Below are positions 1 to 6,981 of a DNA stretch of 16,826 bases, in pieces. The stretch comes from an uncultured Megasphaera sp. (lineage in GTDB: Bacteria > Bacillota > Negativicutes > Veillonellales > Megasphaeraceae). A program made the translations under genes and the position numbers. The stretch is from assembly GCF_958350005.1 (NCBI RefSeq), contig NZ_CATWFF010000029.1, positions 1 to 16,826 of the forward strand, in the 5' to 3' direction. Below the pieces are notes generated by a model. It saw only the letters and a program-made list of their open reading frames with translations, was not told where the DNA came from and did not search any database. Position 1 is the first letter of the stretch. Every line of letters starts with the position of its first letter.

Positions 1-1
1 A

Positions 2-7
2 TATAAT
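2..7 (+). promoter_or_regulatory. Possible -10 box at the left edge
   Basis: A perfect TATAAT lies at 2-7, about 48 nt before the first gene. The matching -35 box would lie outside the window, so the promoter cannot be confirmed. A small inverted repeat, GCAAA-T-TTTGC, follows at 22-32 in the presumed leader. The AT-rich start contrasts with the GC-richer genes downstream, as expected for a promoter region. Confidence 0.3.
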
Positions 8-54
8 CAGTATTTATTATAGCAAATTTTGCAGATTTAGGCAGGTCTTACACG

Positions 55-582
55 ATGAGAAATGAAAGAACGACGACATACTTTGTCACGCGGACAGGTG
101 CTCTTCTGGCAGCGACGGTTATCCTGCAGGGACTGCGCCTGGTCATTCCCGTTCCGCCGCCAGTCAGCATGTTCGTCATCGGCTCTCTGGTCAATGCCTG
201 TCTGACCCTGGCCGTCCTGGCCATTGGCTGGCAGGCCGGGCTGGTCATTGCCTGCGTCACGCCGGTCTTTGCCTGGCTCGAAGGCATGCTGCCCTTTTTG
301 CCTTTTGTCCTTCCCGTAGCCGCAGGAAATGCCGTGTATACGGGATTAATCGGCATGCTGCACCGGTGGCGTCTGCCAGGTATCTGCGGGGCAGCCCTGG
401 GAAAGGCGGCCATGCTGTATGGTTCCTTTTACGTCCTCTTTGGCTGCTTGGCCTTTCCGGCGGCAGTACGGCAGACGATACTCTTTGTCATGAGCTGGCC
501 TCAGGTCGTGACCGGCATCGTGGGCGGGACGTTGGGATATATCGTATGGAAGCGGATTTGCAGGCAGGAGGATTCGAAATGA
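55..582 (+). CDS. ECF transporter S component-like membrane protein
   Basis: This 175-residue, very hydrophobic protein has about five to six predicted membrane helices (near residues 13-32, 38-58, 60-76, 80-102, 112-135 and 143-165) and a basic C-terminal tail. Size, helix count and the small-residue-rich helices resemble substrate-binding (S) components of energy-coupling-factor vitamin transporters. These work with separate EcfA/A'/T proteins, none of which is in this window. The ATG at 55 has only a weak GG-rich upstream sequence. The stop overlaps the next start (ATGA). Lying just before folE-folB-folK suggests a folate, pterin or other vitamin-precursor substrate, but no substrate signature could be read. 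It could also be an unrelated small membrane protein. The fold class is moderately sure and the substrate unknown. Confidence 0.6.
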   Translation: MRNERTTTYFVTRTGALLAATVILQGLRLVIPVPPPVSMFVIGSLVNACLTLAVLAIGWQAGLVIACVTPVFAWLEGMLPFLPFVLPVAAGNAVYTGLIGMLHRWRLPGICGAALGKAAMLYGSFYVLFGCLAFPAAVRQTILFVMSWPQVVTGIVGGTLGYIVWKRICRQEDSK

Positions 583-980
583 GTATATTTTATTATGTAC
601 CCGCCGTTATCGGCGTCGCCCTGATTTGTCTCGGCGCCTGGCACGGCTGGAAACTGCGGGCCCTGATGCGCCGGTGTACAGCAGCGGCGACGGGAACGCT
701 TCTGGGATTTGTGGAGAAAAAGACGAAAGGAAGTACGCTGTATTTCCCGGTCGTTACATTTGAAGTACAGGGAAAGACCTATCGCCAGCAGTATGCCTTT
801 GGCAATGCCGAATGGCCCTTTGTAGCCGGCGACGCCGTTTCGCTGCGCTATAATCCGGCCGATCCGGCTGATATATACCTGTATCATGAGCAGGGGGCGT
901 GGCGGCAGTATGCCAGTCCCGTATGCATTATTATCGGCGGCCTGCTCTTTATTGCCGCCTATTATGGATACGGTATGTAA
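579..980 (+). CDS. DUF3592-type membrane protein
   Basis: This 133-residue protein has one membrane helix at each end (about residues 5-24 and 112-131). Between them is a soluble beta-rich domain with the pattern Y-F-P-V-V-T-F-E-V-Q-G, then V-A-G-D-A-V-S-L-R-Y-N-P-A-D-P. That arrangement is typical of DUF3592 proteins, whose function is unknown. The start at 579 is supported by AGGAGG at 566-571, 7 nt upstream, and by the ATGA overlap with the preceding gene's stop. Longer in-frame extensions to 366 lie wholly inside the upstream gene and are unlikely. The overlap implies translational coupling with the S-component-like gene, so the two may act together at the membrane; this is inference. Confidence 0.75.
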   Translation: MSIFYYVPAVIGVALICLGAWHGWKLRALMRRCTAAATGTLLGFVEKKTKGSTLYFPVVTFEVQGKTYRQQYAFGNAEWPFVAGDAVSLRYNPADPADIYLYHEQGAWRQYASPVCIIIGGLLFIAAYYGYGM

Positions 981-1013
981 AAAGGTGTAGCTCCGTGCAG
1001 AAAGGAAGATATC

Positions 1014-1613
1014 ATGACAGAAACAACTCCGCCGTCCCAGCCGGTAAATGAACGGGCCGCGGCGGCGATGAAGCAGTTTTTAGAAGCCCTGGGGCTGGAC
1101 CTGCAGCAGCTGGGCATGGAAAAAACACCGTACCGTGTGGCAGAAGCCTTTGCCCGCTTCTTTTCCGGCCTCCGCCAATCGCCTGATGACGAATGGAGCC
1201 GGACTATCCATACAGAAAGCAATGGCCTGGTACTCGTGCGGAATATTCGCTTTTACTCCATGTGCGAACACCATTTGCTGCCCTTTTTCGGCGTCGTCCA
1301 TATTGCATATAAGCCCAAAGATGGGCAGATTGCCGGATTTGGCCACTTCGTCAATGCCGTCCGCATTCTGGCCCGCCGTCCGCAGCTGCAGGAACGGATG
1401 ACCGAAGACCTGTGTCAGTCCATTTCCCGGGGACTGCAGGCTGACGGCGTCCTGGTCCTGGTCAAAGCAACGCATCTGTGCATGTCCATGTGTGATGAAC
1501 TGGCAGCAGATACGAATATTGTCACCGTTTCGTCTGCCGGGTGTCTGCGCAGCGGCACTGCTGCCTATGAAGACGCCTGGCGGATGGTAACGGCAGAGGA
1601 GGAGACACACTAA
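1014..1613 (+). CDS. folE: GTP cyclohydrolase I (FolE) with altered triphosphate pocket
   Basis: This 199-residue protein aligns end to end with GTP cyclohydrolase I, the first enzyme of pterin/folate synthesis, which converts GTP to 7,8-dihydroneopterin triphosphate. Visible family motifs are K-T-P-Y-R-V-A (37-43), the zinc and catalytic motif S-M-C-E-H-H-L-L-P-F with C84, H86 and H87, R-P-Q-L-Q-E-R (122-128), and H-L-C with H154 and the third zinc ligand C156. Several positions that contact the GTP phosphates in the family differ. The usual R-V-A-K has E44, the usual G-L-S-K-x-x-R reads G-F-G-H-F-V-N (108-114), and the Arg of C-M-x-M-R-G is C160. The zinc site and fold look intact, so this may act on GTP poorly or use another substrate. 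The start has AAGGAAGA just upstream. folB starts 2 nt after its stop. Confidence 0.88.
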   Translation: MTETTPPSQPVNERAAAAMKQFLEALGLDLQQLGMEKTPYRVAEAFARFFSGLRQSPDDEWSRTIHTESNGLVLVRNIRFYSMCEHHLLPFFGVVHIAYKPKDGQIAGFGHFVNAVRILARRPQLQERMTEDLCQSISRGLQADGVLVLVKATHLCMSMCDELAADTNIVTVSSAGCLRSGTAAYEDAWRMVTAEEETH

Positions 1614-1614
1614 G

Positions 1615-2004
1615 ATGGATACGATTGTACTGCAGGGCATGCAGTTTTACGGCTATCATGGCTGTTTTGCCGAAGAACAGGAAGGAGGCCAGCCTTTTCG
1701 CGTGGACCTGACCATGTACGTCGATCTGACGAAGGCCGGTGAAAGCGATGATCTCACGGATACCGTAAATTACAGCGCCGTATATGAAGACGTACGGCGT
1801 ATTGTGGAAACCGGAGCTGATCCCGTATCCGACACAAAGCCGTATAACCTGATCGAAAAAGTAGCTGCCGTCATTGCCCATACGGTGCTGGCCGATTTTC
1901 CGGCTGTATCAGCCGTATCGGTGACGGTGCACAAGCCCCATGCTCCTATTCGGGGCCTCTTTGACGACGTAGCCGTTACGATAGAAAGGAAACGGCATGG
2001 CTAA
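1615..2004 (+). CDS. folB: Dihydroneopterin aldolase
   Basis: This 129-residue enzyme cleaves 7,8-dihydroneopterin to 6-hydroxymethyl-7,8-dihydropterin and glycolaldehyde in cytoplasmic folate synthesis. Family features are present at the expected places: F-Y-G-Y-H-G near the N terminus (11-16), E21 ahead of G-Q-P-F, V-N-Y-S-A-V-Y with Y53, N-L-I-E-K-V-A with E81, and V-H-K-P-H-A-P-I with the catalytic-type lysine K107. Length is normal for the family. It starts one base after the folE stop codon, with an AGGAGG-like site inside the folE 3' end, and its own 3' end overlaps folK by 8 nt. Unlike FolE in this operon, its active-site residues all look conserved. Confidence 0.95.
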   Translation: MDTIVLQGMQFYGYHGCFAEEQEGGQPFRVDLTMYVDLTKAGESDDLTDTVNYSAVYEDVRRIVETGADPVSDTKPYNLIEKVAAVIAHTVLADFPAVSAVSVTVHKPHAPIRGLFDDVAVTIERKRHG

Positions 2005-2476
2005 GTATTATATCAGCCTCGGCGCCAATCTGGGTGACTGCGCCTGCACGATTGGCCAGGCTATCGACCGGCTGCGGCATACTGACGGGATTACCGTGAC
2101 GGCTGCGGCGTCGCTGTACAACACGCCGCCGTGGGGCAAAACGGACCAGCCCCCCTTTGTCAACACGGCAGTCTGCGTGGAAACGGACAAGACCGGGCCG
2201 GACCTGCTGGCCTGCTGTCAGGCCATTGAAAGCAGCCTGGGACGGGTACGTTATGAAACGTGGGGCCCCCGGGTCATCGATCTGGATATCGTGTACAGCC
2301 CCGATGGAGAATGGCATACGCCCAACCTGGATATACCCCATCCGTACCTGACGGAGCGGGCCTTTGTCCTCGTGCCGCTGCAGGAAATTGCGCCAGATCT
2401 GGTCATCAGGGGAAAGGCTGTTGCCCAGTGGATTGCAGCGCTGCCCGATGCCGACACCATACAGAAACGCCGCTGA
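1997..2476 (+). CDS. folK: 2-amino-4-hydroxy-6-hydroxymethyldihydropteridine pyrophosphokinase
   Basis: This 159-residue enzyme (HPPK) transfers pyrophosphate from ATP to 6-hydroxymethyl-7,8-dihydropterin, giving the substrate of dihydropteroate synthase. The N-terminal I-S-L-G-A-N-L-G-D (6-14), the Y-N-T-P-P-W-G segment (41-47), and the signature W-G-P-R-V-I-D-L-D-I (89-98) with magnesium ligands D95 and D97 are all clear. So is the late I-P-H-P-Y-L-T-E-R-A-F-V-L-V-P-L segment (113-128). Length is standard for the monofunctional form. It overlaps folB by 8 nt, so the two are translationally coupled. No folP (dihydropteroate synthase) follows; the next gene, 35 nt on, is a response regulator. 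Confidence 0.95.
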   Translation: MAKYYISLGANLGDCACTIGQAIDRLRHTDGITVTAAASLYNTPPWGKTDQPPFVNTAVCVETDKTGPDLLACCQAIESSLGRVRYETWGPRVIDLDIVYSPDGEWHTPNLDIPHPYLTERAFVLVPLQEIAPDLVIRGKAVAQWIAALPDADTIQKRR

Positions 2477-2511
2477 CCGGCAAGGCAGTGTATGAGAAGA
2501 GAGGGAAGAGA

Positions 2512-3183
2512 ATGGAAAAGATACTGATTGCTGATGACGAACAGCTCATGCGGCAGCTCGTCGTTGATTTTTTACAGCCTGAAGGCTATGACATGATAGA
2601 AGCGTCTGACGGCAAAGAAGCACTGGAACTGTACCGGGAACATCATCCTGACCTGGTGCTGCTTGACGTCATGATGCCCGGCTACGATGGCTGGACCGTG
2701 TGCCGGGAAATACGCCGGGAATCGACAGTGCCCATTATGATGCTGACGGCGAAAGGCGAGGAAATCGACCAGCTTTTCGCTTATGACCTGGGCGTGGACG
2801 AATACATTACCAAGCCCTTCAGCCCCAAAATCCTGGTAGCCAAGGTCAAGGCCCTGCTGCGGCGCGCCCAGAACGAACGGGATGCGGCGCCGGCAGGGGG
2901 CGACGAAGGCGTGTCCATCGATCAGCAGGCCCGCCAGGTCGTGCTGGACGGGAAAAACATCGACTTGAGCCCGACAGAATACAAGCTGCTCAACTACCTG
3001 GTCACCAATGCCGGCAAAGCTCTGAGCCGCCGCCAGATCCTGAATAAAGTATGGAATTATGACTACTACGGCGATTTGCGTACCATTGACACCCACATTA
3101 ACCGGCTGCGCATTAAGCTGGGAGAAAAAGGAAAGTACATCCAGACCGTCCGCGGCTACGGATACCGGTATGATGTCAAATGA
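2512..3183 (+). CDS. OmpR/PhoB-family response regulator
   Basis: This 223-residue DNA-binding regulator is the output half of a two-component system. Residues 1-115 form a receiver domain with the acidic pair D8-D9, phosphoacceptor D52 (L-L-D-V-M-M-P), T79 and K101 (T-K-P-F). Residues about 130-223 form a winged-helix effector domain ending in the usual T-V-R-G-Y-G-Y-R-Y. The ATG at 2512 is chosen because it is preceded by GAGGGA at a 7-nt gap and begins right at the receiver domain; upstream in-frame extensions lie inside folK. The kinase gene overlaps its stop by 4 nt. Its targets cannot be read from the sequence. The 35-nt gap after folK allows cotranscription with the fol genes. Confidence 0.95.
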   Translation: MEKILIADDEQLMRQLVVDFLQPEGYDMIEASDGKEALELYREHHPDLVLLDVMMPGYDGWTVCREIRRESTVPIMMLTAKGEEIDQLFAYDLGVDEYITKPFSPKILVAKVKALLRRAQNERDAAPAGGDEGVSIDQQARQVVLDGKNIDLSPTEYKLLNYLVTNAGKALSRRQILNKVWNYDYYGDLRTIDTHINRLRIKLGEKGKYIQTVRGYGYRYDVK

Positions 3184-4736
3184 CGGGCCTGTCGCTGCGC
3201 GTAAAGTCCGGCATCTATGTCATTCTGTTTACGCTCATATTCATTCTGACCTTAATCGGTGCCATTGGCTGGGGCTTTGACTGGTATTTCTACCATGTCA
3301 AGCAGGAAAGCATGATTAATGCAGCCCAGGAAATCAACCGCATTTACAGTGAAAAAGGCCATGAAGGGGAAGAAGAACTGGATACGCTCAGCCGCAATCT
3401 CGGCGCCGACGTGCTTATCGTCGATCACAGCCGCCTCGTCTATTCGTCGCGGCCAGGCCGGCGCGTGTGGATTCGGCCGCCGAAAATTACGGGTAATACA
3501 AACGTCGTCGTCGTCGAAGGGAAAGAAGAAGAAGCCCACGACTACGGGGAAAATCAGGTCCTTCCCAAACATATTTTGGAAATGCTGCGCCTTTTGAAAG
3601 GGCAGAAGCCGGATGAGGCGGAAATCGGCAAAGTCCAGTTTTTCCAGCCCAGCCCTAATTTCCAGTATTTCAATCTCCTGTCCCGTATTCAGGACCAGAC
3701 CTACCTCATTATCAGCCGTCCCGTGGCGCCTATTGAAGAGAATATTGCCATTGTCCAGCGGTTTATTCTGGTCTGCGGTATTGTCTGGCTCGTCATTGCC
3801 GTCGTGGGGACGATATTCCTGACCAACAAGATGGTCCGGCCCCTGCAGGAACTGAAGCGCCTGTCTGCTGCCATGAGCCGTCTCGATTTTACGCAGAAGT
3901 GGCGCGGCGACAGGCAGGATGAAATCGGCGATCTTGGCCGAAGCCTGAACAGCCTGTCCGATCAGCTTCACGACGCCCTGACGAAGCTGCGCCATTCCAA
4001 TGCGGAACTGCAGAAACAGCTGGACCATGCCAAAGAAGTGGATCATATGCGGGAATCCTTTATTTTCGCCGTATCTCATGAACTGAAGACGCCTCTGGCC
4101 ATTATTCAGGGATACGCCGAAGGTCTGGACAGCCTGGCTGATAATGAAGCGATGCGTCAGAAGTACTGCCGCATTATTCAGAGCGAAACGGTGAAAATGG
4201 ACAACCTGGTCAAAGGGCTGCTCAATCTGTCCCGCCTGGAAACAGGCTCATTCAAACTGGAAATGACGGCCTTTGACTTCGGTGCTCTCATGGAGGAAGG
4301 GAAGCTGCGCTTTGCGCAGGCCATGGAGAAAAAGAGGATTGCCTTTTCCTGCGAGCTGCCGCCGAATATGACGGTCTACGGCGATCCGGAACAAATTGAC
4401 AGCATTCTCGGCAACTTCCTGAGCAATGCCGTCGACTATACGCCAGAAGGCGGGCGCATTGCTGTCCGGGCCGAAGAGGACGGCGACCGGTACAGAGTCA
4501 GTGTGTACAATCAGGGCATTCAGATTCCTGAAGAATGTCAGCCGCGAATCTGGGAACCTTTTTATAAAGTCGATTCTGCCCGAAGCCGCAATGTGAAGCG
4601 GACCTTTGGCGGTCATGGCCTGGGACTGGGCATCGTCGCTGCCCTGGTCAAGCTCCACGGCCAGACCTGCGGCGTCCACAATGAACCAGACGGCGTCACC
4701 TTCTGGTTTACCATTGCCAAAGCGAAAGAGGTGTAG
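3180..4736 (+). CDS. Membrane sensor histidine kinase
   Basis: This 518-residue partner kinase starts inside the regulator's stop (ATGA). It has a membrane helix at about 11-33, an extracytoplasmic sensor region at about 35-190, a second helix at about 192-214, a HAMP linker (about 215-266), and a short coiled segment. The HisKA domain has H300 in the motif A-V-S-H-E-L-K-T-P-L. The HATPase_c domain has the N box (G-N-F-L-S-N-A-V-D-Y-T, N412 and N416) and a G2 box G-H-G-L-G-L-G near 478-484. The G1 region reads Y-N-Q-G-I-Q-I with Asn instead of the commoner Asp, a variant seen in other Gram-positive-type kinases. The sensor region has a basic patch (R-P-G-R-R) and an acidic run (E-G-K-E-E-E), but no recognised ligand-binding domain. 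Confidence 0.95.
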   Translation: MTGLSLRVKSGIYVILFTLIFILTLIGAIGWGFDWYFYHVKQESMINAAQEINRIYSEKGHEGEEELDTLSRNLGADVLIVDHSRLVYSSRPGRRVWIRPPKITGNTNVVVVEGKEEEAHDYGENQVLPKHILEMLRLLKGQKPDEAEIGKVQFFQPSPNFQYFNLLSRIQDQTYLIISRPVAPIEENIAIVQRFILVCGIVWLVIAVVGTIFLTNKMVRPLQELKRLSAAMSRLDFTQKWRGDRQDEIGDLGRSLNSLSDQLHDALTKLRHSNAELQKQLDHAKEVDHMRESFIFAVSHELKTPLAIIQGYAEGLDSLADNEAMRQKYCRIIQSETVKMDNLVKGLLNLSRLETGSFKLEMTAFDFGALMEEGKLRFAQAMEKKRIAFSCELPPNMTVYGDPEQIDSILGNFLSNAVDYTPEGGRIAVRAEEDGDRYRVSVYNQGIQIPEECQPRIWEPFYKVDSARSRNVKRTFGGHGLGLGIVAALVKLHGQTCGVHNEPDGVTFWFTIAKAKEV

Positions 4737-4762
4737 ATGGCCGTCCGAAAAAGGAGAACCTT

Positions 4763-5248
4763 ATGACATATACGATTCGCTTAGCCTATGAGGATACGGA
4801 TGCGGTGCGGGAATTGTTTGCTGAATATACGGCCTTACTGACGGCAGAAGATGGGGAAATCGGCGGCTATCTGAAATTGCAGCATTATGACGAGGAGCTG
4901 CTCCATCTGGAGGAGAAGTATGGCCTTCCTGCTGGCCGGCTCTATGTGGCCTATTGCGGGGAAACACTGGCCGGCTGTATTGCCCTGCGAAAGATAGACG
5001 ACACATACGGCGAAGTAAAGCGGCTGTATGTCCGCCCGGCTTTCCGGGGAACCGGCCTGAGCCATGCCCTTGTGGATCGGATTCTGACCGATGCCCGGAC
5101 AATTGGCTACCGCGCCCTTCGTCTGGATACGCTGCCTTTTTTACAGCGCGCCATTTCCCTGTATCGGCAGTATGGGTTTACCGAGATACCCCGCTATAAT
5201 GACTGCCCTGTAGCCACGGCCATCTATATGGAACGGGACTTGACCTGA
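4763..5248 (+). CDS. GNAT family N-acetyltransferase
   Basis: This 161-residue protein has the GNAT fold pattern. The central strand and acetyl-CoA loop read V-K-R-L-Y-V-R-P-A-F-R-G-T-G-L-S (near residues 87-102), matching the R/Q-x-x-G-x-G/A pyrophosphate-binding motif. It is followed by the A-L-V-D-R-I-L helix and a C-terminal L-Y-R-Q-Y-G-F segment typical of the family. The acetyl acceptor (small molecule or protein) cannot be predicted. A strong AAAGGAG site precedes the ATG. The 26-nt gap to the kinase suggests cotranscription with the two-component genes, but GNAT genes are often unrelated to their neighbours. Confidence 0.88.
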   Translation: MTYTIRLAYEDTDAVRELFAEYTALLTAEDGEIGGYLKLQHYDEELLHLEEKYGLPAGRLYVAYCGETLAGCIALRKIDDTYGEVKRLYVRPAFRGTGLSHALVDRILTDARTIGYRALRLDTLPFLQRAISLYRQYGFTEIPRYNDCPVATAIYMERDLT

Positions 5249-5270
5249 AGTGTCCTCCAGCTGATACAAT
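5240..5270 (+). promoter_or_regulatory. Possible sigma-70-type promoter before the aldo/keto reductase
   Basis: TTGACC at 5240-5245, overlapping the GNAT gene's 3' end, and TACAAT at 5265-5270 are separated by 19 bp, which is slightly long. If used, transcription would start around 5277 and give a short leader before the ATG at 5300, which has an AGGAGGG ribosome binding site. Confidence 0.35.
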
Positions 5271-5299
5271 GAAGGTACAATAAGACAGGAGGGATACGT

Positions 5300-6445
5300 A
5301 TGGAGTATCGACAATTAGGCAGGACAGGAATTCGCGTCAGTGAAATCGGCTTTGGCTGTGAAGGCATGGTAGAACACCCGGAATGGACAAGGGACTTTAT
5401 CGATGCCATGGACGAAGGAGGCGCCAATTTCCTGGATCTCTACGCGCCGCAGCCGGCTTTTCGCACGGCCCTGGGAAAGGCGCTGCAGGGACGGCGGGAC
5501 CGGTTTGTCCTGCAGGCTCACGTCTGTACGGTCTGGAAAGATGGTCAGTATAAACGGACGCGGGACATCGAGGAAGTCCGGGCCGGCTTTGCGGACCAGC
5601 TCGAGCGGCTGCAGACCGATCATGTGGAAGTCGGCATGATTCATTATGTCGATTCCCTGACGGACTGGCAGCACGTTCAGGACGGACCGGTCATGGTCTA
5701 TGTGCAGGAGCTGAAAAAAGAGGGCCGAATCGGCGCAGTCGGCCTGTCCAGCCACAATCCGGAAGCGGCTCTGGCCGCTGTACACAGCGGTCTCATTGAC
5801 GTCCTCATGTTCAGCGTCAATCCCTGCTATGATCTGCAGCCGGGAAATGAAAATCTGGAGCTTCTGTGGGCGCCGGAAAGCTATGGTCATGACCTGGTCA
5901 ACATGGACCCGCAGCGCCAGCTGCTCTATGAGACCTGTCAGCGCCTGGGCGTAGCCATTACGGTTATGAAAGCCTTTGGCGGCGGCGACTTGCTGCGCCG
6001 TGACCTGTCGCCGGCCGGCGTGGCCCTGACGCCCTTTCAGTGCATGAGCTATGCCCTGGACCGGCCCGGCGTGGCATCGGTCATGAACGGTGCCCGGACG
6101 GTGGAAGAACTGAAACAGAATCTGGCATACGAACAGGCGGCAGCGGAAGAACGGGATTATGCGGCAGCTCTGGCCTCGTTTCCCCGCATCAGCTGGCACG
6201 GCCACTGCATGTACTGCGGCCACTGCGCCCCCTGTCCGCAGCAGATCGACGTTGCTGCAGTGACTAAATTCCTGAATCTGGCCCGGGCGCAGGAACACGT
6301 TCCCGAGACAGTACGGGAACATTATGCCGTCTTGCCGCACAAAGCGTCGGAATGCATTCAGTGCGGCATCTGCGAGTCGCGATGTCCTTTTGACGTGCCG
6401 GTCCGGCAGAATATGGCTGCAGCCGCCGCCTTGTTTGAAGCGTAA
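5300..6445 (+). CDS. Aldo/keto reductase with C-terminal 2x[4Fe-4S] ferredoxin domain
   Basis: This 381-residue protein begins with a typical aldo/keto reductase opening (Y-R-Q-L-G-R-T-G-I-R-V-S-E-I-G-F-G) and a TIM-barrel-sized domain to about residue 290. A C-terminal module follows with two cysteine clusters, C303-C306-C309-C312 and C352-C355-C358-C362, each suited to a [4Fe-4S] cluster. Of the usual Asp-Tyr-Lys-His tetrad, D46, Y48 and H115 are present. The lysine position in the third strand (usually T-K) reads A-H (H74). The protein may therefore move electrons between the iron-sulfur clusters and a substrate and not be a classical NADPH carbonyl reductase. Substrate unknown. The C_GCAxxG_C_C gene follows after 19 nt, so they are probably coexpressed. 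Confidence 0.9.
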   Translation: MEYRQLGRTGIRVSEIGFGCEGMVEHPEWTRDFIDAMDEGGANFLDLYAPQPAFRTALGKALQGRRDRFVLQAHVCTVWKDGQYKRTRDIEEVRAGFADQLERLQTDHVEVGMIHYVDSLTDWQHVQDGPVMVYVQELKKEGRIGAVGLSSHNPEAALAAVHSGLIDVLMFSVNPCYDLQPGNENLELLWAPESYGHDLVNMDPQRQLLYETCQRLGVAITVMKAFGGGDLLRRDLSPAGVALTPFQCMSYALDRPGVASVMNGARTVEELKQNLAYEQAAAEERDYAAALASFPRISWHGHCMYCGHCAPCPQQIDVAAVTKFLNLARAQEHVPETVREHYAVLPHKASECIQCGICESRCPFDVPVRQNMAAAAALFEA

Positions 6446-6464
6446 TCACAAAGGAGTGAAGGTA

Positions 6465-6893
6465 ATGAAACGAGAATATGAACTGGCTGAAGCTTATCAT
6501 AAGGAAGGCAATAACTGTGTGGAATCGGTTATCAAGGCCTGTAATGAAAGCATGAATCTGCAACTGCCTGACGCAGCTATCCGCATGGCTTCCGGCATGG
6601 GCGGCGGTATTGGCCGTTCCGGCTGCGTCTGCGGCGCCCTGAGCGGTGCCTGTATGGTCATTGGGGCTCTGGCTGGCCGCGTCGATCCGGCCGAAAAGCC
6701 CCTGCCCGAGGTGTACCAGTATACCAGCGAATTTCACGACCGCTTTAAGGCCCATTTCGGCACGACCTGCTGCCGCGCCCTGAACCGGCTGAGTTTCGGT
6801 ACGCCGGAATACCGCAAGCAGTGCATCAAAATCACGGCCACAGCAGCCGATATGGTATCTGATTTTATTGCCGAAAAAGGTTTGCTGAAATAA
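6465..6893 (+). CDS. C_GCAxxG_C_C family redox protein
   Basis: This small 142-residue protein has the cysteine pattern of the C_GCAxxG_C_C family. An N-terminal N-N-C-V-E-S-V leads to a glycine-rich stretch G-M-G-G-G-I-G-R and then G-C-V-C-G-A-L-S-G-A-C. A further C-C pair (G-T-T-C-C-R) and a late cysteine follow. Proteins of this family are thought to bind a metal or iron-sulfur centre or do thiol redox chemistry; no precise reaction is established. The ATG at 6465 is preceded by AAAGGAG, and upstream in-frame extensions fall within the aldo/keto reductase gene. The neighbour with iron-sulfur clusters suggests a shared electron-transfer role, which is inference. Confidence 0.88.
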   Translation: MKREYELAEAYHKEGNNCVESVIKACNESMNLQLPDAAIRMASGMGGGIGRSGCVCGALSGACMVIGALAGRVDPAEKPLPEVYQYTSEFHDRFKAHFGTTCCRALNRLSFGTPEYRKQCIKITATAADMVSDFIAEKGLLK

Positions 6894-6924
6894 TGGTGCG
6901 GCCCTATCGTCAGACCCGTTCGTA

Positions 6925-6955
6925 TGATATAATAATTCCGTACATAGTCAGTACG
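6925..6955 (+). promoter_or_regulatory. Extended -10 promoter for the pyrophosphatase gene
   Basis: TGA-TATAAT at 6925-6933 is a perfect -10 box with the extended TGn element. The -35 region 17 bp upstream (6905-6910) is poor, which fits an extended -10 promoter. The predicted start, near 6940, falls in a small inverted repeat, CGTAC-7 nt-GTACG (6939-6955), which could be an operator or a 5' RNA hairpin. This lies in the 88-nt gap between the C_GCAxxG_C_C gene and the pyrophosphatase. Confidence 0.55.
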
Positions 6956-6981
6956 TATCAATTTTAATGAGGTGATATATC

